DNA of 64,000 bases from Flavobacteriales bacterium (GTDB taxonomy: Bacteria; Bacteroidota; Bacteroidia; Flavobacteriales_F; PHOS-HE28), in the NCBI GenBank assembly GCA_016788295.1, contig JAEUSY010000025.1:1-64000 (forward strand), in the 5' to 3' direction. This document shows, in pieces, positions 1-9,339 of the stretch. The notes beneath the pieces are model-generated. The model was given only the letters and a program-made list of their open reading frames with translations, had not been told where the DNA came from and did no database searches. The position numbers were made by a program, and so were the translations under genes. The stretch's first letter is position 1. Every line of letters starts with the position of its first letter.

Positions 1-2384
1 TAGGTGTACACACCGGGGTTCATCGTTGCGGGGTCGTAGTTGCCAGCGACCACAGGGCTTGGACCGCTCCAGGCACCACCAGCTTGAGGTGTGCCACCGA
101 GTTGTGCGAACAGGTCAACAGCAGCACCACCATCGCACAAGGTGACTGACCCGTTCGTACCAGCGTTCGTGCCAGCGTTCTCCGTCACGGTCACCGTAGC
201 GCTGGAACTGACGCAGGGGGCAACACCGGTCACTGTGTAGGTGTACACACCGGGGTTCATCGTTGCAGGGTCGTAGTTACCACCGACCACTGCGCTCGGG
301 CCGCTCCAGGCGCCACCAGCATCAGGCGTTCCACCGAGCTGCGCGAACAACGATGCGGATGCTCCATCACTACATAACGTCAAGGTGCCGTTCGTGCCAG
401 CGTTCGTCGCTGCGTTCTCGGTCACCGTCACGGTCGCCGTCGCGTTCGTGCAGGGTGCTACGCCAGTCACCGTGTAGGTGTATACACCGGGAGCCATCGT
501 GGCGGGGTCGTAGCTACCACCGACCACAGCACTTGGGCCGCTCCAGGTTCCACCGGGTTGTGGGGTGCCGCCGAGCTGTGCGAACAACGATGTGGATGCT
601 CCATCACTACACACCGTCAACGTGCCGTTCGCGCCAGCGTTCGTCGCTGCGTTCTCGGTCACCGTAACCGTGGCCGTGGCGTTCGTGCAAGGTGCTACGC
701 CTGTCACCGTGTACGTGTACACACCGGGGTTCATCGTTGCGGGGTCGTAGTTGCCGGCGACCACAGGGCTTGGACCGCTCCAAGCACCACCGGCTTGAGG
801 TGTGCCACCGAGTTGTGCGAACAGGTCAACAGCAGCACCACCATCACACACCGTGACTGAGCCATTGGTTCCTGCGTTCGTGCCAGCGTTCTCCGTCATG
901 GTCACCGTTGCACTGGAACTGACGCAGGGGGCAACACCGGTCACTGTGTAGGTGTAAACACCGGGGTTCATCGTCGCGGGATCGTAGCTATTGCCCACCA
1001 CAGGGCTTGGGCCGCTCCAAGTTCCACCGGGTTGTGGGGTGCCGCCGAGCTGTGCGAAAAGCGATGTGGATGCTCCATCACTACACACCGTCAACGTACC
1101 GTTCGTGCCGGCGTTCGTCGCTGCGTTCTCGGTCACCGTCACGGTGGCCGTGGCGTTCGTGCAGGGTGCTACTCCTGTCACCGTGTAGGTGTATACACCT
1201 GGAGCCATCGTCGCGGGGTCGTAGTTGCCTCCGACCAAAGCACTAGGGCCGCTCCAGGCACCACCGGCTTGCGGCGTTCCGCCCAGCTGTGCGAACAACG
1301 ATGCGGATGCTCCATCACTACATACCGTCAAGGTGCCGTTCGTGCCGGCGTTCGTCGCTGCGTTCTCGGTCACCGTAACCGTGGCCGTGGCGTTCGTGCA
1401 AGGTGCTACGCCTGTCACCGTGTACGTGTACACGCCAGGGTTCATCGTCGCAGGGTTATAGTTGCCACCCACAACGGCGCTAGGGCCGCTCCAAGTGCCG
1501 CCTGCCTGTGGGGTGCCGCCGAGCTGCGCGAACAATGATGCGGATGCTCCATCACTGCACACAGTCAGCGTGCCGTTCGTGCCAGCGTTCGTTGCGGTGT
1601 TCTCTGTAACGGTCACCGTGGCTGTCGCATTCAGGCAGGGTGCTACCCCTGTCACCGTGTAGGTATACACGCCAGGGTTCATCGTCGCAGGGTTATAGCT
1701 GCCACCTACAACGGCACTGGGGCCGCTCCAGGCACCACCGGCTTGCGGCGTTCCACCAAGCTGAGCAAAGAGCGATACAGCAGCTCCGTTGCTACACACT
1801 GTCAGCGTGCCGTTCGTGCCAGCGTTCGTTGCGGAGTTCTCTGTAACGGTCACCGTGGCTGTCGCATTCGTGCAAGGCGCTACCCCTGTCATCGTGTAGG
1901 TATACACGCCAGGGTTCATCGTCGCAGGGTTATAGTTGCCACCCACAACGGCGCTAGGGCCGCTCCAAGTGCCGCCTGCCTGCGGGGTGCCGCCGAGTTG
2001 TGCAAAGAGCGAAACTGAAGCGCCGTTGCTGCACACCGACAGCGTGCCGTTCGTGCCAGCGTTCGTTGCGGTGTTCTCTGTAACGGTCACCGTGGCTGTT
2101 GCATTCGGGCAGGGTGCTACCCCTGTCACCGTATAGGTATACACGCCAGGGTTCATCGTCGCAGGGTTATAGCTGCCACCTACAACGGCACTGGGGCCGC
2201 TCCAGACACCACCGGCTTGCGGCGTTCCACCAAGCTGAGCAAAGAGCGATACAACAGCTCCGTTGCTGCAAACCGTCAGCGTGCCGTTGGAACCTGCACT
2301 AGGACCACCTGCGCTGGTAACGGTTACAGTGGCGCTAGCATTCGAACAGGCATTGCCGACCGTATATGTATACACGCCAAATGG
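1..2384. repeat. 237-bp tandem repeats, ten near-identical copies plus a degenerate one
   Basis: An anchor (the codons for NPGVYTY on the minus strand) recurs at 15, 252, 489, 726, 963, 1200, 1437, 1674, 1911 and 2148, exactly 237 bp apart; a diverged copy follows near 2385. The units are in frame (79 codons) and continue past the left edge. Copies fall into subtypes: one with CVSSSATVTVTENAG and CDGGAAVDLFAQLGG, another with CTNATATVTVTENAA and CSDGAS. The subtypes recur with longer periods of 474 bp on the right and 711 bp on the left. Confidence 0.95.
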
Positions 2385-3704
2385 GCTTGTTCCCGGAACG
2401 AAGGTGCCGTTATGTGCAGCTCCGGATGGGTTTGTCCAATAGCCACCTGCACTGGGCGCACCACCCAATTGTGAGAAGAGGTTGATGTTCGGTCCACCCG
2501 AACAACTCGCCACCGAAACTGAAGTACCTGCATTCGGCACTACGGCTGGGGGCGGCACCACGGTAATGAGGGCAGAACTGTTCACCACGTTCGCAATGGG
2601 ACAGGCATTATCCGTAGCGGTCACGAGAATGTTGGCCGGTGAGAAAGTCGGGTTGGGTGTCCAACATATAGTGGCCACGGCAGGGTTCGTACCGACCACC
2701 GTGAACGTTGAACCCGGCAATTGAGCCACAACATCCGAAACAACACTGATCACAGTGGCAGGCACCGGATCTGAGAACACCATGTCCACACAGAACGGAA
2801 CACCATTGCAAACCTCGATCGTGCTGGCACTCGTGATCAAACCGCCGTTCGCATTGCTCAATCCCGGTGTCGTTGGAGGGGGATCGAAACAATTCTGCAC
2901 CACGATCATGACATCCCTCACAACGGTTCCGATCAATACTCCACTTGCGTTGAAGGTGGCCACTTGCACCACAATGGCGTAGTTGCCGGTGACCGTGGGC
3001 GTGAAGGTGATCTGCCCGGAGGAGGGATTGATGGCTATACCCGGAATTGGCGCTGCGCCACTATACCCTGGGGCGTAGTTCAAAGGACCAAGTACTGGTG
3101 AGACCGATTGACCACTGACCAATGAGAACACCATGGTATTCCCATCGGCATCGGAAGCCCCTAGATTGTAAGTGACCGGCTGATTCACACAGAAGAACGG
3201 GATGGTATTCTCCTCGAAATCGGGGCTTTGGTCGCATAGCCCGCCAGCATTGTTCAACGTGGCTGCCAGATATATCCCCGGCGTACCAGTAACATTCTCC
3301 AGATCGTTCCGGCAACAGATGTCCCAGCCGATGGTCCAGAAATTACATGGAGACAGGAACAACGTGGTTTGGAATTGATAATGAATGAACCCCGGCAATG
3401 GTCCGCCATTACACGTACTATTGGCCACGTTGGCCGGACATAGTTGAGACACCTCCTCGCTTGATATCTGCGGGATGTTGTTCAATGTGAACGAGACGCC
3501 ACAGCTATTGGAAAAGTTGAGGGACTGCGATGTAATGGCCACTCCCGAACAATCCAAAAAGATGTCCAATGTGATCCGGTACATATTCCCCCCCAGGCAC
3601 TCATACGTGATGCTCCCACCAGAATAGTGCGCCGCGTCCACCCGTTGCGTGCTCAGCAACAATGACGTGAGAAGGAGAACAAAAGCGGAAAGATGTCGAA
3701 GCAT
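1..3704 (-). CDS. Secreted tandem-repeat surface protein, 5' part (cut by left edge)
   Basis: An open frame runs leftward from an ATG at 3704-3702 to the window edge without a stop, giving at least 1,234 residues. It opens with a signal peptide (MLRHLSAFVLLLTSLLLS). A Cys-rich head domain follows (roughly residues 25-280; motifs YECLGGN, DCSG, WDICCRN, CVNQPVTYN, SDADGN), then a second beta-rich segment, then tandem 79-residue units with motifs such as LFAQLGGTP, WSGPSAVVGG and NPGVYTYTVTG. The head domain is shared with the proteins at 32012-41797 and 54353-56023. By family analogy this is a T9SS-exported adhesin, but the C terminus, where a sorting domain would sit, lies outside the window. 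A -7 promoter box lies about 45 bases upstream. The substrate is unknown. Confidence 0.9.
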   Translation of the reverse strand, partial: MLRHLSAFVLLLTSLLLSTQRVDAAHYSGGSITYECLGGNMYRITLDIFLDCSGVAITSQSLNFSNSCGVSFTLNNIPQISSEEVSQLCPANVANSTCNGGPLPGFIHYQFQTTLFLSPCNFWTIGWDICCRNDLENVTGTPGIYLAATLNNAGGLCDQSPDFEENTIPFFCVNQPVTYNLGASDADGNTMVFSLVSGQSVSPVLGPLNYAPGYSGAAPIPGIAINPSSGQITFTPTVTGNYAIVVQVATFNASGVLIGTVVRDVMIVVQNCFDPPPTTPGLSNANGGLITSASTIEVCNGVPFCVDMVFSDPVPATVISVVSDVVAQLPGSTFTVVGTNPAVATICWTPNPTFSPANILVTATDNACPIANVVNSSALITVVPPPAVVPNAGTSVSVASCSGGPNINLFSQLGGAPSAGGYWTNPSGAAHNGTFVPGTSPFGVYTYTVGNACSNASATVTVTSAGGPSAGSNGTLTVCSNGAVVSLFAQLGGTPQAGGVWSGPSAVVGGSYNPATMNPGVYTYTVTGVAPCPNATATVTVTENTATNAGTNGTLSVCSNGASVSLFAQLGGTPQAGGTWSGPSAVVGGNYNPATMNPGVYTYTMTGVAPCTNATATVTVTENSATNAGTNGTLTVCSNGAAVSLFAQLGGTPQAGGAWSGPSAVVGGSYNPATMNPGVYTYTVTGVAPCLNATATVTVTENTATNAGTNGTLTVCSDGASASLFAQLGGTPQAGGTWSGPSAVVGGNYNPATMNPGVYTYTVTGVAPCTNATATVTVTENAATNAGTNGTLTVCSDGASASLFAQLGGTPQAGGAWSGPSALVGGNYDPATMAPGVYTYTVTGVAPCTNATATVTVTENAATNAGTNGTLTVCSDGASTSLFAQLGGTPQPGGTWSGPSPVVGNSYDPATMNPGVYTYTVTGVAPCVSSSATVTMTENAGTNAGTNGSVTVCDGGAAVDLFAQLGGTPQAGGAWSGPSPVVAGNYDPATMNPGVYTYTVTGVAPCTNATATVTVTENAATNAGANGTLTVCSDGASTSLFAQLGGTPQPGGTWSGPSAVVGGSYDPATMAPGVYTYTVTGVAPCTNATATVTVTENAATNAGTNGTLTLCSDGASASLFAQLGGTPDAGGAWSGPSAVVGGNYDPATMNPGVYTYTVTGVAPCVSSSATVTVTENAGTNAGTNGSVTLCDGGAAVDLFAQLGGTPQAGGAWSGPSPVVAGNYDPATMNPGVYT

Positions 3705-3748
3705 CGATTCAGTGCACCAGTGACGCTTTACTACCGGAACAGATCATA

Positions 3749-3756
3749 CAAAAGTA
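3749..3756 (-). promoter_or_regulatory. -7 promoter box of the leftward repeat protein
   Basis: The minus strand reads TACTTTTG, a full match to the Bacteroidota -7 consensus TAnnTTTG, about 45 bases before the ATG at 3704. No clear -33 TTG was found at the usual spacing. Confidence 0.45.
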
Positions 3757-3892
3757 AGACTTGCTCTATCCCCTTGACGATCAGCCAACTTATGAACGTT
3801 GCCTGAAACTGTAATGCCACCCCTATGCCCGTTGACCTAACGGACAACAAAGCACAACATTCCGGCAACGTTCCAAGTTCGTTCTCCAGCCT

Positions 3893-3900
3893 TAATTTTG
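3893..3900 (+). promoter_or_regulatory. -7 promoter box of the TonB receptor operon
   Basis: TAATTTTG matches TAnnTTTG. It lies about 133 bases before the ATG at 4034, so the leader would be long. This supports a start downstream of an in-frame TTG at 3932. Confidence 0.4.
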
Positions 3901-4033
3901 GCGACCCTACGCGAAAAGCCTGAACGACCCTTTGCTGACCGGAGACTCTTGTTCGGTAGCTTCAGAACACTGGCAACAAGTGAAAGGGACTGATCCCCTG
4001 CGCATCCCCCAGACCCTTCCCTTGGAAGCTTCC

Positions 4034-6607
4034 ATGACCACATTTCGACGCTTCGGCCAGCTGATCCTTTCCGCATTGGCCCTGTCCGCCATCCTATCCA
4101 TTGAGGCCGTTGGCCAGACCGACTCCACCTTGGTGGCTGAGCCTGATACCACCCAGAACAACGCCCCCCGGATACCTGTGATCACCGTTACGGCTGACGA
4201 TCTGGATTCTGAACTGGGCGCTCAGGACATCTCAGGGATCCTTCAATCATCCCGTGATGTTTACACAGCTACCGCTGGTTTCAACTTTGGGACGGCCCGA
4301 TATCGTGTTCGCGGGTACGACTCGCGGAACATGCTGGTAAGTATCAACGGGATCTTTGTCAATGATATGGAGTCGGGCTGGGCGACCTGGAGCCAGTGGG
4401 CCGGCCTGAACGACGTGACCCGCTACATGGAAGTTCGGACCGGTGTTAGTGCTTCCCGCTACAACTTCGGCGGGCTTGGTGGCTATACTGACCTGAATGT
4501 AAGGGCCAGCAATGTGCGAAAAGGTGTTCGCGTCTCCTACGCATCCGCCGACCGCGCGTACCGGAACCGATTGATGGTCACCGCATCCACGGGCATGCGA
4601 AAGGACGGATGGGCCTTCAGCTTCTCGGGGTCCCGCCGATGGGCCGAGGAAGGCTACGCCGAAGGCACCAGTTTCGACGCATATGCCTACTTCCTGGCCG
4701 CTGAGAAAAAGTTCAACGACCGGCACAGCATCAGTTTTTCGGGATTCGGCGCGCCCATGGTCCAAGGGCGGCAAGGGGTTGCTGTACAGGAAGCCTATGA
4801 TCTGGCGGGCACTAACTACTACAACCCGAACTGGGGTTATCAGGATGGCGTGAAGCGGAATGCACGCATGAGCTTCGATCACAAGCCGATGTTCATCGCC
4901 TCGCACCGGTACACACCTGATGAGAAGACCAATTGGAACACCTCATTGTATTACACCTTTGGAAGGGACGGACTTTCAGGGCTGCAGTGGTTCGATGCCC
5001 AGGACCCCCGCCCAGACTACTACCGCTACCTGCCAAGCTACTATACGCCATCACTCTCAGTGAACGGTCAGAACGACCCTGAACAGGCTGACATTCTTGC
5101 CGAAGCTTGGCGTTCTGATGTGAACACCCGCCAGATCAACTGGGACCAATTGTATTTCGCGAACGGCAAGAACCTCTACACTGTGGAGAACGCCAATGGC
5201 ATCGCTGGCAACAACATCACCGGCAATCGCAGCAAATACGTGCTGGAGGAAGTGCGTGCAGATCCCACTCGCATCGGCATCAACTCAGTATATGACAAGG
5301 CATTGGAGAATGATGCGCACCTGACCGTTGGCGGTAGCATCCACCGCCAAAAGACCCACTACTTCAAAGTGGTCGACGACCTGTTAGGCGGCGATTTCTG
5401 GTTGGACGTGGACCAGTTCGCCGACCGAGACTTCAACGACACATTGGTCTCACAGAACGACCTGGACCAGCCGAACAAAGTTGTGCGTAAGGGCGACACG
5501 TTCGGCTATGATTACGACATTCAGACACGGTTCTACAATGCCTTTGCGCAATACGAGAAGAAATGGGCGCATGTGGAGGTGTATGGCGGCGGCGAAGTGA
5601 CCTACACGGCCTTCTGGCGCGATAGCCGTTTGCGGAACGGCCGCTTCCCGGATGAAAGCCAAGGCAAGTCCGATACCCAGGACTTCTTCTCGTACGGTTT
5701 GAAGGGTGGCGTGGTCGGCAAATTGAGCGGCCGTCATTTCATCAGCGTGAATGCCGCTTGGATGACCCGCCCACCCATTCCACGCACGGCGTTCATTTCC
5801 CCACGCACGCGCGGCCAGGTGGTGGACGGGCTCACCAATGAGTCCATTTACTCGGGTGACATCAACTACATCATCCGCTCGCCCAAAGTGAAGGGACGTG
5901 CGACGCTGTACTACACGAAGATGATGGACCAGATCTGGTCGCGCAGCTTCTACCACGATGAGTTCCGCACCTTGGTGAACTACTCGATGACCGGCGTGGA
6001 CCAAGTGCACCAAGGGGTTGAGCTTGGAGTTGAAGGCAAGCTTTCAAGCACTTGGTCAGCCACGGCCGTTCTCGGTACGGGGAGCTTCCGATACGCTTCG
6101 CGCCCCCAAGCCACCATTACCCGGGACAACAGCCCGGAGGTGTTCGATGAGGAGAGGACCGTCTACTGGGAGAATTTCCGTGTGGGCGGAATGCCACAAA
6201 CAGCGGCATCGCTGGGCGTACGCTACAACTCGCCCAAGTTCTGGTTCGCTGGTGTGAACGCGAACTACTTCGACGACATGTACCTGGACCCCAACCCGGA
6301 CCGCCGTACCGCAGAGGCCATTGGCACCTATGCGGAAAGTGATCCACAAGTGGCCATGTTGCTCGACCAGACCAAGGTGGATCCGGGAATGACCGTGGAC
6401 CTCTTCCTCGGAAAATCGTGGATGATCAAGCGCCAATACCGTATTGCGTTGAACGCCACGATCAGCAACATCCTGAACAACCAGGACCTGCGTGTGGGTG
6501 GCTTTGAACAGGCCCGCTACGACCGCACGGACACCAACCGGTTCCCGCCCAAATACAGTTACCTCTTCGGCCGCAACTATTTCGCGATGCTGACCTTCAG
6601 CTTCTGA
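4034..6607 (+). CDS. TonB-dependent outer-membrane receptor
   Basis: An 857-residue protein with signal peptide (MTTFRRFGQLILSALALSA, cleavage likely after AVGQ). A plug domain lies at about residues 50-170 (ITVTADDLD, RYRVRGYDSRNM, SINGIFVNDME, YNFGGLGGYTDLNVR). A long beta-barrel follows and ends with the terminal aromatic expected of outer-membrane barrels (AMLTFSF). There is no N-terminal carboxypeptidase-like domain. I chose the ATG at 4034 because the signal peptide begins there; an in-frame TTG at 3932 would add an unlikely 34-residue extension. The next gene encodes a DUF5689 lipoprotein 4 bases downstream, followed by an OB-fold T9SS protein and a convergent nuclease-type gene. The receptor may therefore import nucleotide- or phosphate-derived ligands; this is inferred from context only. 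Confidence 0.9.
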   Translation: MTTFRRFGQLILSALALSAILSIEAVGQTDSTLVAEPDTTQNNAPRIPVITVTADDLDSELGAQDISGILQSSRDVYTATAGFNFGTARYRVRGYDSRNMLVSINGIFVNDMESGWATWSQWAGLNDVTRYMEVRTGVSASRYNFGGLGGYTDLNVRASNVRKGVRVSYASADRAYRNRLMVTASTGMRKDGWAFSFSGSRRWAEEGYAEGTSFDAYAYFLAAEKKFNDRHSISFSGFGAPMVQGRQGVAVQEAYDLAGTNYYNPNWGYQDGVKRNARMSFDHKPMFIASHRYTPDEKTNWNTSLYYTFGRDGLSGLQWFDAQDPRPDYYRYLPSYYTPSLSVNGQNDPEQADILAEAWRSDVNTRQINWDQLYFANGKNLYTVENANGIAGNNITGNRSKYVLEEVRADPTRIGINSVYDKALENDAHLTVGGSIHRQKTHYFKVVDDLLGGDFWLDVDQFADRDFNDTLVSQNDLDQPNKVVRKGDTFGYDYDIQTRFYNAFAQYEKKWAHVEVYGGGEVTYTAFWRDSRLRNGRFPDESQGKSDTQDFFSYGLKGGVVGKLSGRHFISVNAAWMTRPPIPRTAFISPRTRGQVVDGLTNESIYSGDINYIIRSPKVKGRATLYYTKMMDQIWSRSFYHDEFRTLVNYSMTGVDQVHQGVELGVEGKLSSTWSATAVLGTGSFRYASRPQATITRDNSPEVFDEERTVYWENFRVGGMPQTAASLGVRYNSPKFWFAGVNANYFDDMYLDPNPDRRTAEAIGTYAESDPQVAMLLDQTKVDPGMTVDLFLGKSWMIKRQYRIALNATISNILNNQDLRVGGFEQARYDRTDTNRFPPKYSYLFGRNYFAMLTFSF

Positions 6608-6611
6608 TCCC

Positions 6612-7907
6612 ATGACCCAACGTCACCCCTTCCTGATGAATTTCCGTCTCTCTGTTCTGATCGCAGGCCTGGTGGTGCTGGCGGTCGCCTGTAAAAAGGA
6701 GTTCGACGCTCCTCCCGTGCGCACGCTGCCCACCGGCTCGGTGCTGACGGTGGCCGAACTACGCGGCCTGTTCACCGGCAACCCGATCAAGTTCCGAGGC
6801 GACAGCTCGGTTTACGCTGTGGTGACCGCCGATGAGCAGAGCGGCAACCTGTACAAGAACGTGTTCGTGCAGGACCACACCGGCGCGATCGTCATGCGCT
6901 TGGTGAACCCGGGAGGGCTTTACCAAGGTGACAGCATCCGCATTTATCTACCGGGCACGACCCTGAGCATGTACCAAGGCCTGTTGCAGTTGGACAGCGT
7001 GAACGTGGACAACAACGTGGTGAAGCAGGCCACGCTGATCGACAAGGAGCCTGAACTGGTGACGATCGCGCAGATCACGCCGGCGATGCAGGCCAAGCTC
7101 GTTCGCTTGCAGAACGTGGAGTTCATTCAATCGGAACTGGGCAGCACGTATGCCGATGCAGTGAACCAATCCACTGTCAACCGGACACTTTCCGATTGCC
7201 AGAACAACGTGATCGTGCGCACCAGTGGCTTCGCCAACTTCGCCGGACAACCCCTGCCTTCTGGTAACGGGAGCTTTGTTGCGGTGGTGGGCCAGTTCAA
7301 CAACGACATGCAGTTGTTCATCCGCGACATCAGCGAGGTACAACTGACCGGAGAGCGTTGCGACCCGATACCCGAGCCGTGCGACCCTGTCGCAAGCGTT
7401 TCACAGGATTTCGCCACGGGAACCTCAAACGTGGACCTTTCGCTGGAATGCTGGTTCAATGTGGCCACTGCTGGCTCCAGGGTGTGGCGTGGATATAGCG
7501 ATGCAGGCCAGATCTGTGCGCAGGCGACGGCTTTCCAGAGCTCCAACTCATCGGATGTGGCGTGGCTGATCAGCCCGAACCTGCAGTTCACCTCCGGAAT
7601 GAGCCTCTCGATGCGCACCCAATACGCCTTCTGGGTCAATGGTCAGGTGCCCTTCAAAGCCTTCGTGAGCACCAACTTCGACGGAACCAACGCCTCAACG
7701 GCCAACTGGAACGAGATCACCGGGGCCACCTTCGCGAACTCGCCCACGCATGCCTTCAACACTTGGATACCCTCGGGCCAGATCCCCTTGGCCGGCTTCC
7801 TGCCCGATGGTTACACGGGTAGTTTCGTAGTGGCGTTCCGCTACACCGGATCGGGACCCAACAGTCAAACGACCAACTACCGCATCGATGATGTGGTGAT
7901 CCAATAA
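6612..7907 (+). CDS. DUF5689 lipoprotein with C-terminal jelly-roll-like domain
   Basis: A 431-residue exported lipoprotein. The hydrophobic stretch after an internal Met (6636, MNFRLSVLIAGLVVLAVAC) ends in an LAVAC lipobox, so Cys is the expected lipidation site; either ATG (6612 or 6636) could be the start. Residues about 40-250 match the DUF5689 type (TVAELRGLF, VFVQDHTGAIVMRL, OB-like strands). Residues about 255-431 resemble the choice-of-anchor J/MAM-like domain (QDFATG, ECWFNV, AWLISPNL, YRIDDVVIQ). It begins 4 bases after the receptor stop, which implies co-transcription and a surface partner role. DUF5689 proteins commonly sit beside TonB receptors and EEP-type nucleases in Flavobacteriia. 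The biochemical role is not established. Confidence 0.82.
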   Translation: MTQRHPFLMNFRLSVLIAGLVVLAVACKKEFDAPPVRTLPTGSVLTVAELRGLFTGNPIKFRGDSSVYAVVTADEQSGNLYKNVFVQDHTGAIVMRLVNPGGLYQGDSIRIYLPGTTLSMYQGLLQLDSVNVDNNVVKQATLIDKEPELVTIAQITPAMQAKLVRLQNVEFIQSELGSTYADAVNQSTVNRTLSDCQNNVIVRTSGFANFAGQPLPSGNGSFVAVVGQFNNDMQLFIRDISEVQLTGERCDPIPEPCDPVASVSQDFATGTSNVDLSLECWFNVATAGSRVWRGYSDAGQICAQATAFQSSNSSDVAWLISPNLQFTSGMSLSMRTQYAFWVNGQVPFKAFVSTNFDGTNASTANWNEITGATFANSPTHAFNTWIPSGQIPLAGFLPDGYTGSFVVAFRYTGSGPNSQTTNYRIDDVVIQ

Positions 7908-7938
7908 GCACGATAGAACGCACTAACCCCCAACGACC

Positions 7939-9270
7939 ATGAAACACATTACCCTGGCAGCGGTGATGCTACTTGGTGCCCTCACCTCGGGCGCACAGGT
8001 CAACATCGACAGCGAATTCAACGATTGGACCGGCGCCATCCCCGACGGCTGGTTCGGCTCCAAGACCAACCTGGCGGCTTCCGGTGTGGAGCCCGTGGTT
8101 GAGGCCAATGACACCATCGGTGTGCGCCTGATCAACGCCAGCACCTCACACAAGCGCTTCAGTACTACAGCCGTTACGGTGACCAACGGCGAAGCTTATG
8201 ACATCACCTTCTGGGTACGTGGACAGGGCGAAATCCGTACCGGTGTGTTCGATGAGCGTTCAACGGGGTCGGGCTATTCACCCTACAACCCCTATGTAAC
8301 GGTGAACACCACGACCTGGGAATCGCACACCCAGACCGTTTCGATCGCGAACTCAAGCGCACTTGCCGAGTTCATTCTGTCGGTGAACAATACGGCAGCA
8401 ACGGGTATCGAGATCGATCGCGTGACGATCGCCATTGGAACGGTGGACCCACCCACTGCTGCGACCATCGCCGAGATCCAGGAAAGCACCGCTCCTGATG
8501 GCGCCTCGCCACTTGTTGGCACCGTGGTGGCCACTCAAGGCGTTGTATCCGGCCTCAATGGCACCAGCGGTTTCTTCCTACAGGACGGCACCGGCCCATG
8601 GAGCGGCATTTATGTTTTCAACGCTCCCGGCACCCTGGCCATCGGCGATGCGATCACCCTTACCGGCACCGTGGCCGAGTTCAACGGCCAGACCCAGCTC
8701 ACCGGTCTTGCGAGCCTGAACGTGGTGAGCAGCGGCAATGCGCTGCCGGCAACACCCATCAGCACTTCTGCCGGCAACACCGAGCCCTACGAGAGCGTGC
8801 TTGCCGTGGTGGCCCCTGCCACCTGCACGGCCCAAGGCTCCTTCGGCCAGTTCACGGTGAACGATGGTGGTGGTGCGCTTCTCGTGGATGATGTGATCTA
8901 CGCCCACCCCTTCGTGGTGGGCACCACCTATAGCATTACGGGTATTGTTCAGTTCGCTTTCAACGAGTGGCGTCTCCTGCCCCGCTTTGCCGCTGATGTG
9001 CAGTTGTTCAACAGCGTTGCCGATCTGAGCAGCACCGTATTGCGCAGCTACCCCAACCCGGCCACCGACCTTTTCACCATTGAGCTTCAGCGTTCGGTAA
9101 CGCGTGCCGAACTGCGCATGATCGACGCCAACGGGCGCTTGGTGCGTAGCGAGCTCCTGACCGGCGACCGTGCCATTGTGGACATGAGCAGCATTGCCGA
9201 AGGCCTCTACACCCTTAGCCTCATCTCCGGCAATAGTGCCGAGCATGTGCGTGTGATGGTGCAGCACTGA
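7939..9270 (+). CDS. OB-fold secreted protein with T9SS type A sorting domain
   Basis: A 443-residue secreted protein. It has a signal peptide (MKHITLAAVMLLGALTSGAQ) and an N-terminal beta-sandwich region (about 22-170, carbohydrate-binding-like). A middle domain at about 180-340 resembles the OB-fold found in extracellular nucleases of the YhcR type (TVVATQGVVSGLNG, GFFLQDGTG, ITLTGTVAEFNGQTQL). The C-terminal 75 residues form a Por secretion type A sorting domain (SYPNPATD, LRMIDANGRLV, GLYTLSLISG), indicating T9SS export and surface anchoring. It lies 31 bases after the DUF5689 gene and faces a convergent endonuclease/exonuclease/phosphatase gene. I infer that it helps capture or process extracellular nucleic acid. 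No catalytic residues could be assigned to this protein. Confidence 0.8.
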   Translation: MKHITLAAVMLLGALTSGAQVNIDSEFNDWTGAIPDGWFGSKTNLAASGVEPVVEANDTIGVRLINASTSHKRFSTTAVTVTNGEAYDITFWVRGQGEIRTGVFDERSTGSGYSPYNPYVTVNTTTWESHTQTVSIANSSALAEFILSVNNTAATGIEIDRVTIAIGTVDPPTAATIAEIQESTAPDGASPLVGTVVATQGVVSGLNGTSGFFLQDGTGPWSGIYVFNAPGTLAIGDAITLTGTVAEFNGQTQLTGLASLNVVSSGNALPATPISTSAGNTEPYESVLAVVAPATCTAQGSFGQFTVNDGGGALLVDDVIYAHPFVVGTTYSITGIVQFAFNEWRLLPRFAADVQLFNSVADLSSTVLRSYPNPATDLFTIELQRSVTRAELRMIDANGRLVRSELLTGDRAIVDMSSIAEGLYTLSLISGNSAEHVRVMVQH

Positions 9271-9284
9271 TCGAAGCAACTCAA

Positions 9285-9323
9285 GAGAAAGCCCCACTTC
9301 GATGTTCGAAGTGGGGCTTTCTC
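9285..9323. terminator. Bidirectional intrinsic terminator
   Basis: An 18-bp perfect inverted repeat (9285-9302 with 9306-9323, 3-base loop) lies between two convergent genes. The stem contains GCCCCACTTC and ends in A-rich/T-rich tracts on either side (AGAAAG ... CTTTCTC), so it can work on both strands. Confidence 0.9.
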
Positions 9324-9339
9324 TTTGGCCAAACCGACA

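Larger units (their letters stand above)
3705..4033. other. Divergent intergenic region with two promoters
   Basis: These 329 bases separate the leftward repeat protein from the rightward receptor gene. I see no coding region or RNA gene. They hold one TAnnTTTG-type box on each strand (3749-3756 minus, 3893-3900 plus), as expected for divergent transcription. Confidence 0.6.

Noticed and set aside
1..2384. Possible CRISPR array or non-coding satellite from the regular 237-bp spacing
   Set aside because: The units are in frame, encode a consistent beta-rich protein and continue one open frame from the ATG at 3704; CRISPR repeats are far shorter with unrelated spacers.
3932..4033. Longer start (TTG) for the TonB receptor
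   Set aside because: The added 34 residues precede a textbook signal peptide and show no feature; the ATG at 4034 is better.
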